This document shows, in pieces, positions 15,953-24,890 of a stretch of 64,000 bases of DNA (position 1 is its first letter; every line of letters starts with the position of its first letter). The stretch comes from Bisbaumannia sp015645095. Its GTDB lineage: Bacteria; Pseudomonadota; Gammaproteobacteria; Pseudomonadales; Halomonadaceae. The position numbers and the translations under genes were made by a program. The stretch covers positions 930,001-994,000 of the forward strand of contig CP141893.1 in NCBI GenBank assembly GCA_036871055.1, read 5' to 3'. The notes under the pieces are model-generated. The model did not search any database, was not told the origin of the DNA, and saw only the letters and a list, made by a program, of their open reading frames with translations.

Positions 15953-16384
15953 TCATTTTTCGAGCTGCGCCTTGAGCCGCTCCAGCTCCTGCTGGGCCTC
16001 GACCCGCTCGGTTACGTCCTTCTGCACGCCGATATAGTAGGTGAGCTGATCATCCTCGTCGTAGACGGGGGTGATCGACAGCTCGTTCCAGAACAGGGTG
16101 CCGTCCTTGCGGTAGTTGCGCAGTACCTCGCGGCAGGGGCGGCCGTCGGCCAGCGCCTGGCGGATCTTGTCCAGGGCGGGCTGGTCCCGGTCGTCGTTCT
16201 GCAGGAAGCGACAATCCTGGTAGAGGATCTCGTCGGCGCTGTAGCCGGTGAGGCGCTCGAAGCCCTGGTTGACGTAGATCAGGATGTTCTCGTCACCTTC
16301 CTGCTCGGCCACCACGATGCCATCCTCCGAGGCATCGACGATGCGTTCCAGCAGTTCCGGGCTGATCATGTGCGGTCGTTTCAT
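15953..16384 (-). CDS. Short LOV blue-light photoreceptor (single LOV/PAS domain)
   Basis: A 143-residue single-domain protein. The motif YQDCRFLQ (Cys58) is the LOV adduct motif (canonical NCRFLQ). The other flavin contacts are in place: LRNYRKDGTLFWNEL supplies two Asn and YYIGVQKDVTE the Gln. Short helices flank the core (MISPELLERIVDAS and VEAQQELERLKAQLEK), the second being the dimer-forming J-alpha helix. Size and sequence closely resemble the short LOV proteins of Pseudomonas putida (PpSB1-LOV, recalled from memory). They bind FMN, form a cysteinyl adduct in blue light and have no attached effector. I chose the ATG at 16384 because AAGGA lies 10 nt upstream. Output partner unknown. Confidence 0.88.
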   Translation of the reverse strand: MKRPHMISPELLERIVDASEDGIVVAEQEGDENILIYVNQGFERLTGYSADEILYQDCRFLQNDDRDQPALDKIRQALADGRPCREVLRNYRKDGTLFWNELSITPVYDEDDQLTYYIGVQKDVTERVEAQQELERLKAQLEK

Positions 16385-16496
16385 CCGGGGGGTTTCCTTA
16401 GGGGGACCCATGAATCACCGGGTCGGCCGGTGTCTGCGTATCATGGCCAGGCGGTTCGCGCTTTGCAACGCTCGCCGGCCGCTATAGGGACTCTCG

Positions 16497-17804
16497 TTAT
16501 TCCACTTCCGGTAGCCGCCGGGCACTGGCGGCGGCGCCCAGGGCGGTCAGTGCCAGCACCAGCAGCAGGGCCTGGGTGCCGAGCCACTGGGCCAGGCCCC
16601 CGATGATAGCGCCTACCGCCAGCATCAGCACCCCGGTCAGGGTATTGGAGAGAGCCACATAGAGGGCGCGGTTGTCGCTGCCGGCCATGTCGATGAGGTA
16701 GGTCTTGCGCCCCAGGCGGACTCCGGCATGCACGACCACCAGGGCGCCATAGATCAGCGCATAGGGCCAGACACTGGTCGCCAGGGCCTCGGGCAGCCAG
16801 GGCACCAGGGCGGCGGCCAGGCAGCAGAGCAGGGTGCCCAGGCCCGCCTCGCCCATCACTCGGCGGCTGGAGCGGTCGGCACGCTTGCCCCAGAGGGGGC
16901 TGGCGACCAGGCCGGCGAGTCCCGAGACCACGACCAGGATGCCCAGGCCGCCCAGCTCGGCGCCGCTCTGGCGCTGGCCCAGCAGGGCGATATAGGGCAG
17001 CGCCAGGGCGCTGGCCAGCAGCAGGGCACGGCACAGGTTGAAATGCAGGAAGGCGCGGTCATCGCGCAGCAGATGCAGGCCCTGGCGGATGCTCTCCCAG
17101 GCATTCTGGCCCCCCTCCACGGCGCCGGGGGCCTCCTCGATGCGCGCCGCGCACAGCGCATTGAGGCCCCAGCCCAGGGTCGCCACCACCAGCAGGATGG
17201 CCAGGGCCAGTTCGCCGGGGCGTTCGTCGAAGAGCATCAGGATGGCCCCGGCCAGCAGGGTCGCCCCGCCGGCCAGGCTACCGCTCCAGCCCATCAGGGT
17301 GCCGCGGCGTTGCTTGGCGATGGTCTTGCCCAGCACGTCCTTGGTGGCCACCGAGGAGAGGCCCCGGGCCAGCGACAGCACCACCAGGGTCGCCAGCACC
17401 AGGGCGCCGCCCCAGCCGCCGCTTCCCCGCAGGGCCAGGAGGGCCAGCACCAGGGCCGCCCCGGCCTGGATCAGGCCACCGGCTACCCACACCCACTTGC
17501 GGCGGGGCTTGAGGCGGATAAAACCGGCCACGAAGATCTGCGGCAAGAGGGCGCCGGCCTCGCGGATCGGTACCAGCAGGCCCACCATCCATAGCGGCGC
17601 CCCGATCACTCCCAATAGCCAGGGCAGCACCAGGCGGGCGCTGGAGAGTTCATCGGCCAGCTTGTTGCCGAGCGCCGCCCAGAGGTGGCGGGGGCCATTG
17701 CGTGGCTGGGCGGTGCAGGCCGCATCGGGGATGTCCTGACACATCCGGCTATCGTCGTCGCCGGTGAGCCACTCATAGAGGCGTGATTGGCTGATCTCTG
17801 CCAT
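16497..17804 (-). CDS. MFS transporter
   Basis: A 435-residue inner-membrane protein with about 12 hydrophobic segments in two halves joined by a polar loop (around ARIEEAPGAVEGGQNAWESIRQG). RLKPRRKWVWV and GKTIAKQRRGTLMGW are the charged cytoplasmic loops of a major facilitator. A 55-residue hydrophilic N-terminus precedes the first helix. Substrate unknown. The ATG at 17804 follows GGAG at a good distance, and another in-frame ATG lies 24 bp upstream. The open frame reaches 18197 but would run through the divergent SelT-like gene, so the longer forms are rejected. It shares an 81-bp divergent promoter region with that gene. Confidence 0.8.
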   Translation of the reverse strand: MAEISQSRLYEWLTGDDDSRMCQDIPDAACTAQPRNGPRHLWAALGNKLADELSSARLVLPWLLGVIGAPLWMVGLLVPIREAGALLPQIFVAGFIRLKPRRKWVWVAGGLIQAGAALVLALLALRGSGGWGGALVLATLVVLSLARGLSSVATKDVLGKTIAKQRRGTLMGWSGSLAGGATLLAGAILMLFDERPGELALAILLVVATLGWGLNALCAARIEEAPGAVEGGQNAWESIRQGLHLLRDDRAFLHFNLCRALLLASALALPYIALLGQRQSGAELGGLGILVVVSGLAGLVASPLWGKRADRSSRRVMGEAGLGTLLCCLAAALVPWLPEALATSVWPYALIYGALVVVHAGVRLGRKTYLIDMAGSDNRALYVALSNTLTGVLMLAVGAIIGGLAQWLGTQALLLVLALTALGAAASARRLPEVE

Positions 17805-17885
17805 GGGCGTCTCCGCTCGGCGTGCCATGGGCTCGTCCCCAGCGAGGCTGCTATGATGCCCGCTCGCGACAAGGGAAGGCATGGA

Positions 17886-18155
17886 ATGGCACGAATTAGA
17901 ATTCACTATTGTACGCAATGTCAGTGGCTGTTGCGCAGTGCCTGGCTGGCCCAGGAATTGCTCTCCACCTTCGGTGAAGAACTGGAGGAGGTCGCCCTGG
18001 TACCCTCCCACGGCGGTTATTTCGAGATTTTCTACGACGACGCCTCGCTCTGGGAGCGCAAGCGGGACGGCGGCTTCCCCGACAGCAAGGAGCTCAAGCG
18101 GCGGGTGCGCGATCGCCTCGACCCCGACCGCGACCTGGGCCACATCGACCGCTGA
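17886..18155 (+). CDS. SelT/SelW/SelH (Rdx) family protein, cysteine form
   Basis: An 89-residue thioredoxin-like protein. It opens with a beta-strand and the redox motif CTQC (Cys9, Cys12) at the position where animal homologues have Cys-x-x-selenocysteine, and the family signature continues as WLLRSAWLAQELLSTF and GGYFEIF. Such proteins are thought to act as thiol-disulfide redox factors in the cytosol; the bacterial target is unknown. The ATG at 17886 has AAGG about 6 nt upstream; a nearby ATG at 17881 is out of frame. It is followed 35 bp later by the EamA transporter on the same strand. Confidence 0.85.
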   Translation: MARIRIHYCTQCQWLLRSAWLAQELLSTFGEELEEVALVPSHGGYFEIFYDDASLWERKRDGGFPDSKELKRRVRDRLDPDRDLGHIDR

Positions 18156-18190
18156 TCCATTGCCGATACCCCTCAGGGAAGGAGACCCGC

Positions 18191-19063
18191 ATGACACAGG
18201 ATCGTCAGGCCATGCTCTATGGCCTCGGGGCGGTGGCCCTCTGGTCCACGGTGGCCACTGCCTTCAAGGTGGCGCTCGGCGAGATGTCGCCGCTGGAGCT
18301 GATCTGGCTGGCGGTGGGCGTCTCCTGGCTGGTGCTGGGGGCCCTGATGCTGCGCCAGGGGCTGCTGTCCCAGGCCCTGGGCCGCGGCTGGCGCACCGCC
18401 GCCTGGGCCGGGCTGATGAACCCGGTGGCCTACTACCTGGTGCTGTTCGCCGCCTACGACCGCCTGCCGGGTCAGGAGGCGATGGCCCTCAACTACACCT
18501 GGGCGCTGACCATGGCCTTCCTGGCGGTGCCGATCCTCGGTCAGCGGCTGACCCGCGTCGACCTGCTGGCGGGGCTGATCGCCTATGCCGGGGTCTGGGT
18601 GATCGCCACCCGCGGCGCCATCCTGCGGGTCGATTTCGCCGATGCCTGGGGAGTGGGGCTGGCACTGGCCTCGACCCTGCTATGGGCCCTCTACTGGCTG
18701 CTCAACGCCCGGGATTCCCGGCCCGCCCTGGTAGCCCAGTGGCAGAACTTCAGCGTGGCATTGCCGGTGCTGACCCTGATTCTCTGGTTTGGGCCCGGCT
18801 TCACGGGCTTTAGTCAGGTGGGCTTGGCCGCCGGCGTCTACGTGGGGCTCTTCGAGATGGGTATCGCCTTCGTGCTCTGGCAGCTGGCGGTGCGCAAGGT
18901 ATCGCGCACCGCCAAGGTATCGTTGCTGATCTTCCTGTCGCCGCCGGTCTCGCTGCTGCTGCTCTATTTCATTATCGGCGAGCCGATCCTGCCCTCCACC
19001 CTGGCGGGACTGGTGCTGATCCTCGCCGGCCTGGGGCTGCAGCAGTGGCAGAAGGCGCCGTGA
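18191..19063 (+). CDS. EamA-family (DMT) transporter
   Basis: A 290-residue inner-membrane protein with ten predicted helices in two EamA repeats: LYGLGAVALWSTVATAFKVAL begins the first and DAWGVGLALASTLLWALYWLLN the second. Members of this drug/metabolite transporter family usually export amino acids, metabolites or drugs. The substrate here is not recognisable. An AAGGAG ribosome binding site precedes the ATG at 18191. Possibly co-transcribed with the SelT-like gene. The 329-bp region after it belongs to the promoter of the Lap locus. Confidence 0.85.
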   Translation: MTQDRQAMLYGLGAVALWSTVATAFKVALGEMSPLELIWLAVGVSWLVLGALMLRQGLLSQALGRGWRTAAWAGLMNPVAYYLVLFAAYDRLPGQEAMALNYTWALTMAFLAVPILGQRLTRVDLLAGLIAYAGVWVIATRGAILRVDFADAWGVGLALASTLLWALYWLLNARDSRPALVAQWQNFSVALPVLTLILWFGPGFTGFSQVGLAAGVYVGLFEMGIAFVLWQLAVRKVSRTAKVSLLIFLSPPVSLLLLYFIIGEPILPSTLAGLVLILAGLGLQQWQKAP

Positions 19064-19392
19064 ATTAAAGTTATCGGCGAGACCGCCGATAGAGTTATGT
19101 AAGGCAGGGTAATTTCTTGTGACCGGTGTCGCCCGGGTCCGCTCGCTATTGATGCTGTTGATAACCCCATGAACTCAGCATGATATTCGTTTACACGCGA
19201 AGTAAACGAAGATATCAGGGATAAAGGGTTTTCTAATAATAACCATTTTGTTACATTTCGTTTCCCTCTGGTGCCCCCTCGCCTTGCCTTTCTAGCGGGG
19301 TGTGGCAGCTACTTAAGCAATAACTTTATAACCAACAAGGACGTGTCGCCGCACGATGCGGTGAAACGTCGAGATTACAGGGAGAACTCTCG
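19064..19392 (+). promoter_or_regulatory. Regulatory region upstream of the Lap secretion operon
   Basis: A 329-bp gap without a credible gene and with unusually low GC around 19170-19340. It contains a strong inverted repeat, TTCGTTTAC (19186-19194) and GTAAACGAA (19202-19210), with a 7-bp spacer. Partial GATAT/ATATC symmetry extends outside the arms. This has the shape of a dimeric regulator site. T-rich and A-rich tracts at 19230-19260 and 19320-19335 (ACTTTATAACC) could hold the promoter. GGGAGAA precedes the ATG of the next gene. Confidence 0.45.
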
Positions 19393-21213
19393 ATGACGCT
19401 GCCTTCCGGCCTGCGCTCCATTTCCGCTATGCGCCTGTCCCCGCTTGCCCGTGCCACCGCCCTGGCCTCCAGTTGCCTGGTGCTGGGCGGACTCTCCTCC
19501 GTGGCCTGGGCCCAGGCCAGCAGTGCCCAGCTGCGCGAGGTGGCCCAGCAGGCACTGACCACCAACCCTCGGGTCCAGGCCGCTTACCACGGCTTCCTGG
19601 GAGCCGAGAACCAGGTGGGGGTGGCGCGGGGTGGCTACCTGCCTAGTGTCGATGTCACCGCCGGTGTCGGGCGGGAAAGCCGCGAGGGCGATGGCCGAGG
19701 CAGCTTCAACTCGGATTTCGCCGAGGTCTCCCTGACCCAGATGATCTATGACGGCTTCGCCACCCGCAGTGAGGTGGAACGCCTCGACCGGGCCAAGCTG
19801 GTGCGCTACTACGAGCTGCTCAGCGCCAGTGAAGAGGTCTCCCTGGAGGTGACCCGGGCCTACCAGGACGTGCGGCGCTTCCGCGAGCTGGTGGCGCTGG
19901 CCCGGGAAAACTACGCCAAGCACCTGGAGGTCTTCGAGCAGATCGAGCAGCGGGTCATGGCCGGTGCCGGCCGCCGTGTCGACCTGGAACAGATTAGCGG
20001 TCGACTGGCCCTGGCCGAGTCCAACCTGATTACCGAAGCCTCCAACCTGCACGATGTCAGCGCTCGCTATCTGCGCCTGGTGGGCAGCCTGCCGGCGGAC
20101 TCCCTGGCACCGGCTCCCTCCTTCGAGGCGGAACTGCCGGCCTCCGTCAATGAGGCGGTGCAACTGGCCTACGAGGGCAATCCCGCCTTCCATGCCGCCA
20201 TCGAGAATATCGAGGCGGCCCGCGCCGAACAGCAGGGCACCCGCTCGGCCTTCCAGCCGCGCCTCGATTTCCGCGCCACCGCCGGCACCAATAACCTGAG
20301 CGATGTGGCCGGGCGCCGCGACAGCCAGACCGTGGAGCTGGTGGCCAGCATGAACCTCTACCGGGGTGGCAGTGACCTGGCCAGCTTCCGCCGTGCCAGC
20401 GACCTGGTGGATGAGGCGCACAGCCTGCGCGACCTGGAGTGCACCAACGTGCGCCAGACCACCCAGATCGCCTACAACGACACCCGCCGCCTGCGCGAGC
20501 AGCTGACGCACCTGAACCAGCATCGCCAGTCCATTGACCGGGTCCGCGGTGCCTACCAGCAGCAGTTCGATATCGGCCAGCGTACCCTGCTCGACGTGCT
20601 GGACAGCGAGAACGAGTACTTCGAGGCCAGCCGTGCCTACGTCAATGCGCAGTACGACGTGGCCATCGCCGATGCCCGTACCCTGGCCTCCATGGGGCGC
20701 CTGATGCCGACCCTGGGGCTGATGAGCGAGCAGATCCCCACCCTGGCCGAACTCTCCAGCGAGGGCGTCCGTCTCGACCCGCAGAGCCTCTGCCCGGTCG
20801 AGGCCCCGACCGGCCTGACCCTGGAAGAACTGATCGGCGATATCTCGCCCATGGGCGAGGCCTATGCGCCGGATATTACCCTGAGCGCCGATGCCCTCTT
20901 CGCCGTCAACAGCGCCGAGCTCAGCCCCACGGCGCGGGAAGAGCTGGCCCGCTTGGCGACGCAGATTCGTGAGCGCACCGATATCGGCCGTATCCGGATC
21001 GATGGCCACGCCGACAGCACCGGCAGCGATGCCATCAACCAGCCGCTCTCCCAGGCGCGCGCCGACAGCGTGGCCGACTTCCTGGTTTCACGCGGCGTCT
21101 CCGCCGGCCTGATCGAAACCCGCGGGCATGGCGCCAGTCGTCCCGTGGCCAGCAACGAGACCGCCGCGGGGCGTAGCCAGAACCGCCGCGTCGAGATTAC
21201 CTTCGGCGAGTGA
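19393..21213 (+). CDS. TolC-family outer-membrane channel fused to an OmpA peptidoglycan-binding domain (LapE-like)
   Basis: A 606-residue exported protein. A signal peptide (about 1-35) ends near SSVAWAQA. Residues about 38-445 form a TolC-type outer-membrane efflux domain with two repeat halves and the ending RTLLDVLDSENEYFEASRAYVNAQYDV. A linker leads to a C-terminal OmpA-like domain (about 505-606, with IRIDGHADSTGSDAINQPLSQARADSV and SQNRRVEI), which binds peptidoglycan. In Lap systems the TolC pore (LapE) exports and holds the adhesin; the extra OmpA domain would tie this pore to the cell wall. First gene of an operon with the ATPase (74 bp downstream) and the adaptor. Usual TolC proteins are about 450 residues and lack the fusion. 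Confidence 0.88.
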   Translation: MTLPSGLRSISAMRLSPLARATALASSCLVLGGLSSVAWAQASSAQLREVAQQALTTNPRVQAAYHGFLGAENQVGVARGGYLPSVDVTAGVGRESREGDGRGSFNSDFAEVSLTQMIYDGFATRSEVERLDRAKLVRYYELLSASEEVSLEVTRAYQDVRRFRELVALARENYAKHLEVFEQIEQRVMAGAGRRVDLEQISGRLALAESNLITEASNLHDVSARYLRLVGSLPADSLAPAPSFEAELPASVNEAVQLAYEGNPAFHAAIENIEAARAEQQGTRSAFQPRLDFRATAGTNNLSDVAGRRDSQTVELVASMNLYRGGSDLASFRRASDLVDEAHSLRDLECTNVRQTTQIAYNDTRRLREQLTHLNQHRQSIDRVRGAYQQQFDIGQRTLLDVLDSENEYFEASRAYVNAQYDVAIADARTLASMGRLMPTLGLMSEQIPTLAELSSEGVRLDPQSLCPVEAPTGLTLEELIGDISPMGEAYAPDITLSADALFAVNSAELSPTAREELARLATQIRERTDIGRIRIDGHADSTGSDAINQPLSQARADSVADFLVSRGVSAGLIETRGHGASRPVASNETAAGRSQNRRVEITFGE

Positions 21214-21287
21214 CGGATCGCCGCCTCGGCCGTGTTGCGATAGCGCGGTCGAGGCAGTGTCACCCAGATAGCTAGGGACATGCCTCA

Positions 21288-23456
21288 GTGACCACGGATG
21301 CCAAAGACGCACTAGCGGCGCCCCGGGCACCCGCCCAGGATGATCTGCTGGGCTGCCTGCAGATCATCGCCAGGGCCCATGACCACGACACCAGCGAGAC
21401 GGCCCTGGTGGCCGGCTTGCCCCTGGAGGCGGGCAAGCTGACGCCGGGGGTACTGCCCCGGGCGGCTACCCGGGCGGGGCTGTCGGCGCGTCATGCCCGT
21501 GCCTCCCTGGGGCAGATCAATACCGACCTGCTGCCGGCGATTCTATTGCTGGAGCCGGGCCGCGCCTGCGTGCTGGTGGCGCTGGATCTCGAGGCCGGGG
21601 TGGCAGAGGTGCTCTACCCGGAGCTGGGCGACGCCAGCGTGCGGCTGACGCTGTCGACGCTAGAGTCCCGCTACGCTGGCCAACTGATCTATGTGCGTCC
21701 CAAGTTCCGCTTCGATGGCCGCGGCAGCCGGGTCAAGCGGGAGCGGAAGGGGCACTGGTTCTGGAGCGTGATCGCCGAGAATCGCCGCCTCTATCGAGAC
21801 GTGATTCTCGGCTCGATCCTGATCAACCTCTTCGCCGTGGCCATGCCGCTGTTCGTGATGAATGTCTACGACCGAGTGGTGCCCAACCAGGCCACGGAGA
21901 CCCTCTGGGTGCTCTCCGCGGGGATCTTCCTGGTGCTCTGTCTCGACCTGGTGATGAAGCTGTTGCGGGCGGCCTTCGTCGACCTGGCCGCCAGCCGCGC
22001 CGACGTCAAGCTCTCGGCGAGCCTGATGCAGCGGGTCCTGGGCATGCGCCTCGAGGGGCGGCCGGCCTCCACCGGCTCCTTCGCCTCGACCCTGCAATCC
22101 TTCGAGTCGGTGCGTAGCTTCATCGGCTCGGCCACGGTGGTGGGGCTGGTCGACCTGCCCTTCGTGCTGCTGTTCGTGGCGATCATCGCGGTGATCGGCG
22201 TGCCCCTGGTGATTCCCATCCTGGTGGGCATCGTCTTCGTGCTGCTCTACGCCCTGGCGGCCCAGGGCAAGCTGCATGAGCTGTCGGAAACCACCTGGCG
22301 GGTCAGCGCCCAGCGCAATGCCTCCCTGGTGGAGTCGCTGGGCAGCCTCGAGACGGTCAAGGCGCTGCGTGCCGAGAGTCGCCTGCAGGCGATCTGGGAA
22401 AAGGCCACCGCCTACCTGTCGCGCACTTCCGCCCAGCTACGGTTGATCAGCACCTCGGTCTCCAGCGTGGCGCTGTGGGCCCAGCATACCGTGGCGGTAG
22501 CCGTCATTATCGTCGGGGTCTATCTGATCATCGCCGGCGACCTCTCCCAGGGGGGGCTGATCGCCGCCTACCTGCTGTCGTCCCGGGCCATGGCGCCGGT
22601 CAGTCAGGCCGCCGCCCTGCTGGCCCAGTACCACCAATCCTCCACGGCGCTGTCGTCGCTGGACGAGGTGATGAAGACGCCGGTGGAGCGCCCCGAGGAG
22701 AAGACCTTTATCTCCCGTCCGGTGGTGCAGGGGGGCCTGGAAGCGAAGCGCGTCAGCCTGCGTTACCCGGACGAGGAGCGGGAAGCGCTGCGGGACGTGT
22801 CGCTGTCGATCCAACCGGGCGAGAAGGTGGCCCTGTTGGGGCGGGTCGGCTCCGGCAAGTCGACCCTCAACAAGCTGCTGCTGGGGCTCTATCAGCCCAC
22901 CGCGGGGTCGCTCTCCCTGGATGGGGTCGATATTCGCCAGTTCGATCCCATCGAGCTGCGTCGGCATATCGGCTATGTGCCCCAGGATGTCGACCTCTTC
23001 TTCGGCTCCCTGCGCGAGAATATCGTCGCCGGCGGTGGCAGCGAGGGGGTGGACGACGAGGCGTTGCTCAAGGCCTGTGAGATCAGTGGCCTGGCGCCGC
23101 TGGTCAATAGCCACCCCCAGGGGGTGGACCTGCCGGTGGGGGAGCATGGCCAGCGACTCTCCGGCGGGCAGCGTCAGGCGGTGGCCATCGCCCGCGCCCT
23201 GGTCAGTGACCCTCAGGTGCTGCTGCTGGATGAGCCGACCAGTGCCATGGACCATGCCAGTGAGGAGGCCTTCAAGCAGCGCCTGAGTGAGTTTGCCAAG
23301 GCGAAGACCCTGGTGGTGGTGACTCACCGTACCTCGCTGCTGTCTCTGGTGGAGCGCATCGTGGTGATCGATGGCGGCAAGGTGGTCGCCGATGGGCCCA
23401 AGGAGAAGGTCTTGGCCGCCCTGCGTAGTGGTCAGATCGGGAGGGCCGGCGCATGA
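21288..23456 (+). CDS. Type I secretion permease/ATPase (LapB-like)
   Basis: A 722-residue ABC exporter. An N-terminal C39-like domain (about 15-135) appears to lack the catalytic Cys of true peptidases, as in LapB/HlyB-type transporters. The six-helix membrane domain runs about 160-450. The ATPase domain has Walker A GRVGSGKST, signature LSGGQRQ and Walker B VLLLDEPTSAMD. It energises one-step export of the adhesin through the adaptor and outer-membrane pore. The start is GTG at 21288, following AGGGA. The stop overlaps the adaptor start as ATGA. Its position next to the retention-module adhesin, LapD and LapG points to LapB. Confidence 0.9.
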   Translation: MTTDAKDALAAPRAPAQDDLLGCLQIIARAHDHDTSETALVAGLPLEAGKLTPGVLPRAATRAGLSARHARASLGQINTDLLPAILLLEPGRACVLVALDLEAGVAEVLYPELGDASVRLTLSTLESRYAGQLIYVRPKFRFDGRGSRVKRERKGHWFWSVIAENRRLYRDVILGSILINLFAVAMPLFVMNVYDRVVPNQATETLWVLSAGIFLVLCLDLVMKLLRAAFVDLAASRADVKLSASLMQRVLGMRLEGRPASTGSFASTLQSFESVRSFIGSATVVGLVDLPFVLLFVAIIAVIGVPLVIPILVGIVFVLLYALAAQGKLHELSETTWRVSAQRNASLVESLGSLETVKALRAESRLQAIWEKATAYLSRTSAQLRLISTSVSSVALWAQHTVAVAVIIVGVYLIIAGDLSQGGLIAAYLLSSRAMAPVSQAAALLAQYHQSSTALSSLDEVMKTPVERPEEKTFISRPVVQGGLEAKRVSLRYPDEEREALRDVSLSIQPGEKVALLGRVGSGKSTLNKLLLGLYQPTAGSLSLDGVDIRQFDPIELRRHIGYVPQDVDLFFGSLRENIVAGGGSEGVDDEALLKACEISGLAPLVNSHPQGVDLPVGEHGQRLSGGQRQAVAIARALVSDPQVLLLDEPTSAMDHASEEAFKQRLSEFAKAKTLVVVTHRTSLLSLVERIVVIDGGKVVADGPKEKVLAALRSGQIGRAGA

Positions 23457-24886
23457 GCGAGACCCCCTCCGCCGAGCAGAAGGGCTTCGAAGCCATCGGC
23501 CGCGTCTCTCAACGCGCCGGCAAGCCGATGCGCCCGCTGATCGATCGCCTCTTCGCCCGGGGCGTCTCCTCGCTGCACCTCAACCGTGACTGGGCCAGCG
23601 ATGCCGACTGGGCGCGCCTGCAGCAGGAGCCGCTGCGCGCCCGCGGGCTACTCTATGTCGTCTTCCTGTCACTGATACTGGTCGGCGTCTGGGCCTTCTT
23701 CGCCCAGCTCGACGAGGTGGCCAGGGGGCAGGGGCGGGTGATCCCCTCCTCGCAGCTACAGAAGGTGCAATCCTTCGATGGCGGCGTGGTGCAGGAGATC
23801 CTGGTACGCGAGGGGCAGCACGTCGAGGCGGGGCAACTGCTGATGCGGGTCGACCCCACTCGCTTCGTCTCCAACTTCCGCGAGAACCGCGCCCAGGCGC
23901 TCGCCCTGCAGGCGCGTATTGCCCGGCTGCAGGCCCTGGCCAGCGGCAGTGCCTTTATGCCCGGGGCGGAGCTGCTGGCCGAGGCGCCGGAGATCGTCGA
24001 GCGTGAGCGGGAGGTGTTCGAGAGTCGCCGCGAGGAGCTGAGGGAGGCGCAGGGCATCGCCCGCGAGCGCCTCGAACAGCGCCGGGAAGAGTTGAACGAG
24101 GCGCGCTCGCGGTTGGATACCGCGAACCGCGAGCTCGGCATGGCCAGTCGCGAGCTCAACCTGACGCGCCCGCTGCTGGAGGCCGGGGCCGTCTCCGAGG
24201 TGGAGGTGCTGCGCCTCGAGCGGGAGGTCTCGAGGGTCAGCGGCGAGCGCAATCAGGCCCGTTCCCAGGTGGCCAGGCTGGAGGCGGCGGTGGAAGAGGC
24301 CGAAGCCCAGCTGCGCGAAGTGGTGCTGGAGAAGCGCGGCGAATGGCGCGATCAGCTGGCCACGGCCATCGGCGAGCTATCGGCCCTGGACGAGTCGAGC
24401 ACCGGCCTGCAGGATCGCGTACGCCTGGCGGAGATCCGCTCCCCCGTCGATGGCGTGGTACAGCGGCTGCATATCAACACCCTAGGAGGCGTCGCCCAGC
24501 CTGGCCAGGACGTGGTGGAGATCGTCCCCGAGGACGAGCTGCTGCTGGTGGAGGCGCGGATCGCTCCCCAGGACATCGCCTTCCTGCGGCCGGGTCAGCC
24601 GGCCACCATCAAGCTCACCGCCTACGACTTCGCCATCTATGGGGGGCTCGAGGCGGAACTCGAGCATATCAGCGCCGACACCATCACCGACGATAACGAC
24701 AACACCTTCTACCTGGTCCGGGTGCGTGCGCTGGAGGAGAGCCTGGCCGGGTTCGGCCGCCGCGAGCTGGCAGTCATTCCCGGCATGACCGCCCAGGTGG
24801 ATGTGATCACCGGCAAGCGCAGCGTGCTGGAATACCTGCTCAAGCCGATCTTGCGTGGCGCTGGCAACGCCCTATCCGAAAGGTAA
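23453..24886 (+). CDS. HlyD-family membrane-fusion adaptor of type I secretion (LapC-like)
   Basis: A 477-residue periplasmic adaptor. It has a cytoplasmic N-terminus of about 60 residues, one membrane helix (GLLYVVFLSLILVGVWAFFAQL), a split lipoyl domain (VQSFDGGVVQEILVREGQHVEAG near 105 and LAEIRSPVDGVV near 325), and a long coiled-coil hairpin between them that is rich in Glu, Arg and Leu. The beta-barrel and C-terminal part (PGQPATIKLTAYDFAIYGG) are typical of the RTX HlyD family. It bridges the ATPase and the TolC-OmpA pore. ATGA overlap with the ATPase gene upstream. Confidence 0.9.
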   Translation: MSETPSAEQKGFEAIGRVSQRAGKPMRPLIDRLFARGVSSLHLNRDWASDADWARLQQEPLRARGLLYVVFLSLILVGVWAFFAQLDEVARGQGRVIPSSQLQKVQSFDGGVVQEILVREGQHVEAGQLLMRVDPTRFVSNFRENRAQALALQARIARLQALASGSAFMPGAELLAEAPEIVEREREVFESRREELREAQGIARERLEQRREELNEARSRLDTANRELGMASRELNLTRPLLEAGAVSEVEVLRLEREVSRVSGERNQARSQVARLEAAVEEAEAQLREVVLEKRGEWRDQLATAIGELSALDESSTGLQDRVRLAEIRSPVDGVVQRLHINTLGGVAQPGQDVVEIVPEDELLLVEARIAPQDIAFLRPGQPATIKLTAYDFAIYGGLEAELEHISADTITDDNDNTFYLVRVRALEESLAGFGRRELAVIPGMTAQVDVITGKRSVLEYLLKPILRGAGNALSER

Positions 24887-24890
24887 GTAC

